Of a DNA stretch of 7,860 nucleotides, positions 5,151 to 7,860 are shown one piece after another. The notes below the pieces were generated by a model. It saw only the letters and a program-made list of their open reading frames with translations. It ran no database searches and was not told the origin of the DNA. Position 1 is the stretch's first letter. Every line of letters begins with the position of its first letter. The position numbers and the translations under genes are program-made. Source of the DNA: Candidatus Sumerlaeota bacterium (GTDB taxonomy: Bacteria > Sumerlaeota > Sumerlaeia > MWCT01); contig JAPLSR010000155.1 of the NCBI GenBank assembly GCA_026398545.1, forward strand, positions 1 through 7,860, in the 5' to 3' direction.

Positions 5151-7706
5151 TCAGGTTCTTTTCAGGAGGAAGCCCATGCGCATAACCTTCATCTGTTCAA
5201 TTGACTTCCGGGGGAGTTCCAGCAGGCAGGCAAGGGCAATGCGCGGGTCGAGGTAATTTTTTTCGTCAAGGGCAACCGTCATAAGAATAAGATATTCCCC
5301 TTCCGCCCTATTTTCCTGTGACAGCCGCATTATTGTCTTTTTTAAATCCTTTTGAAGGGTCTTTTTTTCCTTCTCGATTGAGACCGGCAGGGTTTTGGAA
5401 GAGTGAAAGTTCTGTATATATTTTTCCAGGTCGTCATGAGCCGTTTCCCTGTTCAGGGTGATTTGATATTCCGCCGCATAAGCGGCAATGCTAAGGGCTG
5501 GCGCCTTCAGTGGTATCTCCCCGGCATCTTTGAACACGAGACCGGGTGGTGATTGCTTTTGAAAAAACCTGAGCACATCCATGACAGGGCATTGGTGTGT
5601 GAGAAAGATATCCATCATCTCCCCCTCGCTTTCAAATCCGAGTGTGAGTGGGAGACCATATTGCACCTTTGGCTGTGGATTGAAGCCCTGTGTAAATACG
5701 ACGGGGATGCCGGAACGCTTGATGATGGAAAGAAGCATCTTGATGAGGTCCAGATGGGAGATAAGACATAAGGGACCGCGTTTGGAATATGTCAGGCGGA
5801 TTCTCTGTGCAGGTGGAGCTGTGAAGGCTAAAGGTGATTTATTAGAAGGTGTGGATGTTTCTTTCTCATCCGGCGCGAGGATATTGGCTTGTCCGTCGGA
5901 ACATGCCCCACATCCGTTACAGGCTGCAGATGTGCATTCAGGTGTCAATTCGCCCTGGTTGGCGTGTGCCCATTCCTTTTTTAGAAAATCCTTTGAGACG
6001 CCGGCAAAGATATGCTCCCAGGGTAATGTTTCTTCAAAGGGACGGTTTCTGTTGGCATAAAAAGAGGGATTGATGCCGGTTTCCCTAAATGCCTGTTCCC
6101 AGAGGTCGGGTTTGAAGAGTTCCTCCCAGCAGTCAAATCGGCAGCCGAGTTCCCATGCCCGCATAATGGCACGCCCCATGCGTCTGTCGGCACGTGAGAG
6201 AATGCCTTCCAGCCTGTTCTGATTAAGATTATGAAACTTGAGGGCAATCCGCCTTGATTTTACCTGCGAGCGGATGTATTGCATCTTTGTGCGGATTTCT
6301 TCTATTTCAGCCTGTGGTTCCCATTGAAATGGGGTGTGCGCCTTGGGGACAAAAGGGGAGATGGTGACATTTATTTGATAATTTTTCCCGCGTATCTTGC
6401 GGGCGACCCGCTCTACTTCTCTCAAAATACGAATAATCCCGTCCAGGTCTTCCTTCCTTTCCGTGGGAAGGGCAATCATGAAATAAAGCTTTAAGGTCTG
6501 GCGACCTGATGTGAAGACACGTTCCACAATGTTCAAGAGTGCGGCGTCATCCACGGGTTTATTGATAATGCGCCTGAGCCGTTCCGTGCCCGCCTCGGGG
6601 GCGAGTGTGATTCCCGATGGGCGTACAGTGTGAAGTGAATCAACCAGAGCAAGGTCGCAGGAATTGATGCGGATGGAAGGGAACGCAATTCCCACGCCCT
6701 GCGGGGAGAATTCCATATTGAGGGCGGTGAGCAGTTGGGGCAGGCGAGAATAATCCGCGCTGGAAAGTGAAAGGAGCGAGATTTCTTCGAAACCGGTGCT
6801 GGCGATGCCCCGGCGGGCGCACTCCAGAACCTGGGAGATGGGGCGTTCTCTAACCGGTCGGTTGGTCATGCCCGCCTGACAGAAGCGGCATCCGTTGGCA
6901 CAGCCGCGTCGCAGTTCAATTGTCAGACGCTCCTGGGTTATCCGGAGATGCGGGACGATAGGTCGGATTGGACCGGGGTCAGAGGCTATGTTGTAACGTC
7001 TTGCCCTGATAAAATCGGGCGCCTCAGGGATGAGTTTTTTCAAGGTGCGAAGCGTCCCATCGGGTTTATATTCCGGTTCATAAAATGATGGGATATAGAC
7101 ACCTTTTATAGATACCAGATGCCGGAGGAGACTCATTTTATCCCCTTTGCCGGTTCTTTTGAATTCTTTGACCGCCTCGAGGATTTCAATAGCCGCCTCC
7201 TCGCCATCGCCGATGACAAAGGCATCGATGAAGTCGGCGGTTGTTTCCGGTGTGAGTGCGCCTTCGCCGCCAGCGATGACAAGCGGCAGGGCGGAGCTCC
7301 TTTCAGCCGCAAATAAGGGAAGGCCGCCCAAATGGAGCATTGTCAGAATATTTGTGTAGAGCAGCTCATGCTGGAGGGTAAAACCGATAACATCAAACGA
7401 GGCAAGAGGTGTGCCCGTTTCAAGGGAGCGCAAGGGTTCGCAATTTTTGACAAGGAGTTTTTCCGCATCTGGCCATGGCGCAAAGACGCGTTCCGCGGCA
7501 AAATCCTCTCTCTTGTTAATCAGTTCATAAAGAATCCTGAAGCCATGGTAGGACATGCCGATTTCATAGACATCGGGGAAGGCGAGGACAATCCTGCATG
7601 ATGTGGTCTCGGTCGCCTTTATTATTGCATTCCATTCCGTGGCGGCATACCGTCCGGGACGCTCCACAGCAAGGAATTTTCGCCATCCTTGTGACATCCT
7701 GTTCAT
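5151..7706 (-). CDS. TIGR03960-type radical SAM protein fused to a DUF2344 (TIGR03936) domain
   Basis: Seen, numbering from ATG 7706 (851 residues): the N-terminus has PGRYAATEWN (17-26) and LAFPDVYEIGMSYHG (41-55), the hallmark opening of TIGR03960 proteins, followed by a B12-binding-like region with GGEG (146-149). The radical SAM signature CANGCRFC gives C269, C273 and C276, which bind the 4Fe-4S cluster. Near 563-575 PWEHIFAGVSKDF precedes a four-cysteine group (C591, C596, C599, C602). From about 633, RIRLTYSKRGPLCLISHLDL and GFNPQPKVQYGLPLTLGFESEGE mark a DUF2344 domain to the end. Family knowledge: these two parts occur as one gene or as neighbours; the reaction is unknown. Start: TTG 7727, ATG 7706 and ATG 7697 share the frame; the distance to PGRY favours one of the ATGs. 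It is monocistronic in view, convergent with the S26-like gene and divergent from a regulator. Confidence 0.92.
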   Translation of the reverse strand: MNRMSQGWRKFLAVERPGRYAATEWNAIIKATETTSCRIVLAFPDVYEIGMSYHGFRILYELINKREDFAAERVFAPWPDAEKLLVKNCEPLRSLETGTPLASFDVIGFTLQHELLYTNILTMLHLGGLPLFAAERSSALPLVIAGGEGALTPETTADFIDAFVIGDGEEAAIEILEAVKEFKRTGKGDKMSLLRHLVSIKGVYIPSFYEPEYKPDGTLRTLKKLIPEAPDFIRARRYNIASDPGPIRPIVPHLRITQERLTIELRRGCANGCRFCQAGMTNRPVRERPISQVLECARRGIASTGFEEISLLSLSSADYSRLPQLLTALNMEFSPQGVGIAFPSIRINSCDLALVDSLHTVRPSGITLAPEAGTERLRRIINKPVDDAALLNIVERVFTSGRQTLKLYFMIALPTERKEDLDGIIRILREVERVARKIRGKNYQINVTISPFVPKAHTPFQWEPQAEIEEIRTKMQYIRSQVKSRRIALKFHNLNQNRLEGILSRADRRMGRAIMRAWELGCRFDCWEELFKPDLWEQAFRETGINPSFYANRNRPFEETLPWEHIFAGVSKDFLKKEWAHANQGELTPECTSAACNGCGACSDGQANILAPDEKETSTPSNKSPLAFTAPPAQRIRLTYSKRGPLCLISHLDLIKMLLSIIKRSGIPVVFTQGFNPQPKVQYGLPLTLGFESEGEMMDIFLTHQCPVMDVLRFFQKQSPPGLVFKDAGEIPLKAPALSIAAYAAEYQITLNRETAHDDLEKYIQNFHSSKTLPVSIEKEKKTLQKDLKKTIMRLSQENRAEGEYLILMTVALDEKNYLDPRIALACLLELPRKSIEQMKVMRMGFLLKRT

Positions 7707-7794
7707 TCTCTCAGTCAAAAACCGCAACTTTTCTATTGCACATACACTTCGTGTTTACATAAAGATTTATATATTTCATGTCAGGGGGGAAGCA
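7707..7794. promoter_or_regulatory. Divergent intergenic region between the radical SAM gene and the response regulator
   Basis: These 88 bases must hold both gene starts. AT-rich elements are present (TATATT at 7770-7775, TTTACA at 7754-7759), but no -35/-10 pair has normal spacing on the plus strand. A small inverted repeat, ACAC-TTC-GTGT (7744-7754), sits in the middle. The tract at 7784-7789 (six G, then AAG) is the regulator's Shine-Dalgarno, 5 nt before its ATG. Confidence 0.4.
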
Positions 7795-7860
7795 ATGTCA
7801 AAATGGAGAATCATGATTGTCGATGATGAACCTGATATTGTTTATATCATCTGCCAGGTT
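7795..7860 (+). CDS. Response regulator receiver domain, N-terminal fragment (runs off the right edge)
   Basis: Seen: 22 codons from ATG 7795 to the window edge, preceded at 5 nt by the strong ribosome site GGGGGG-AAG. The peptide MSKWRIMIVDDEPDIVYIIC has the classic first strand of a CheY-like receiver (IMIVDDEPDIV), in which the acidic pair D10-D11 helps bind magnesium for phosphotransfer. The phosphoacceptor Asp, expected some 40 residues on, lies outside the window. Family knowledge: receivers accept phosphate from a sensor histidine kinase, and the output domain decides the effect; none of this is visible here. It could equally be a stand-alone receiver or the start of a larger protein. 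Confidence 0.8.
   Translation, partial: MSKWRIMIVDDEPDIVYIICQV

Noticed and set aside
5581..6060. Plus-strand ORF of 159 codons
   Set aside because: It lies wholly antisense to the radical SAM gene, across its conserved linker and cysteine cluster. Its translation has no recognisable domain and there is no convincing ribosome site.

Overview
This window comes from a bacterial chromosome of moderate G+C with AT-rich spacers. It carries tightly packed genes with Shine-Dalgarno sites and no phage, insertion-sequence, CRISPR, tRNA or rRNA features. The mix suggests an environmental, probably uncultivated bacterium: a TrpH/RNase AM type PHP phosphatase, carbohydrate-type ABC permeases, a fused radical SAM-DUF2344 protein, a zinc-ribbon signal-peptidase-like protein and a receiver-domain regulator. 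I cannot name a phylum from sequence alone.

Layout. (1) 1-211, minus strand: the N-terminal 70 residues of a secreted protein with a clear signal peptide, running off the left edge. (2) 212-757: an AT-rich spacer between divergent genes, holding an 11-bp-arm inverted repeat (515-542), a candidate minus-strand promoter (405-434) and a weak 33-codon ORF. (3) 758-5120, plus strand: five co-directional genes. They encode a PHP phosphatase/exonuclease, two sugar-type ABC permeases, an unrecognised 78-residue protein and a membrane protein with an N-terminal zinc ribbon, a TM2-like segment and a signal-peptidase-I-like C-terminus. The first four are spaced by 10, 10 and 22 nt and look like one operon; the fifth follows after 67 nt. 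(4) 5151-7706, minus strand: one long gene for a TIGR03960-type radical SAM protein fused to a DUF2344 domain, convergent with the previous gene across only 30 nt. (5) 7795-7860, plus strand: the first 22 residues of a response-regulator receiver domain.

How the genes may work together. The two permeases form the membrane channel of a MalFG/UgpAE-type importer, but no solute-binding protein or ATPase is in the window. The gene in front of them encodes a metal-dependent phosphatase instead. This recalls, by analogy only, ugp loci where a phosphodiesterase travels with the glycerophosphodiester importer, and it raises the possibility of a phosphorylated or nucleotide-derived substrate.

Most notable points: the signal-peptidase-like protein lacks the expected catalytic Ser, Lys and box E residues while its frame is intact; a 7-bp tandem repeat spans the start codon of the second permease; and that permease has an unusual two-helix N-terminal extension.
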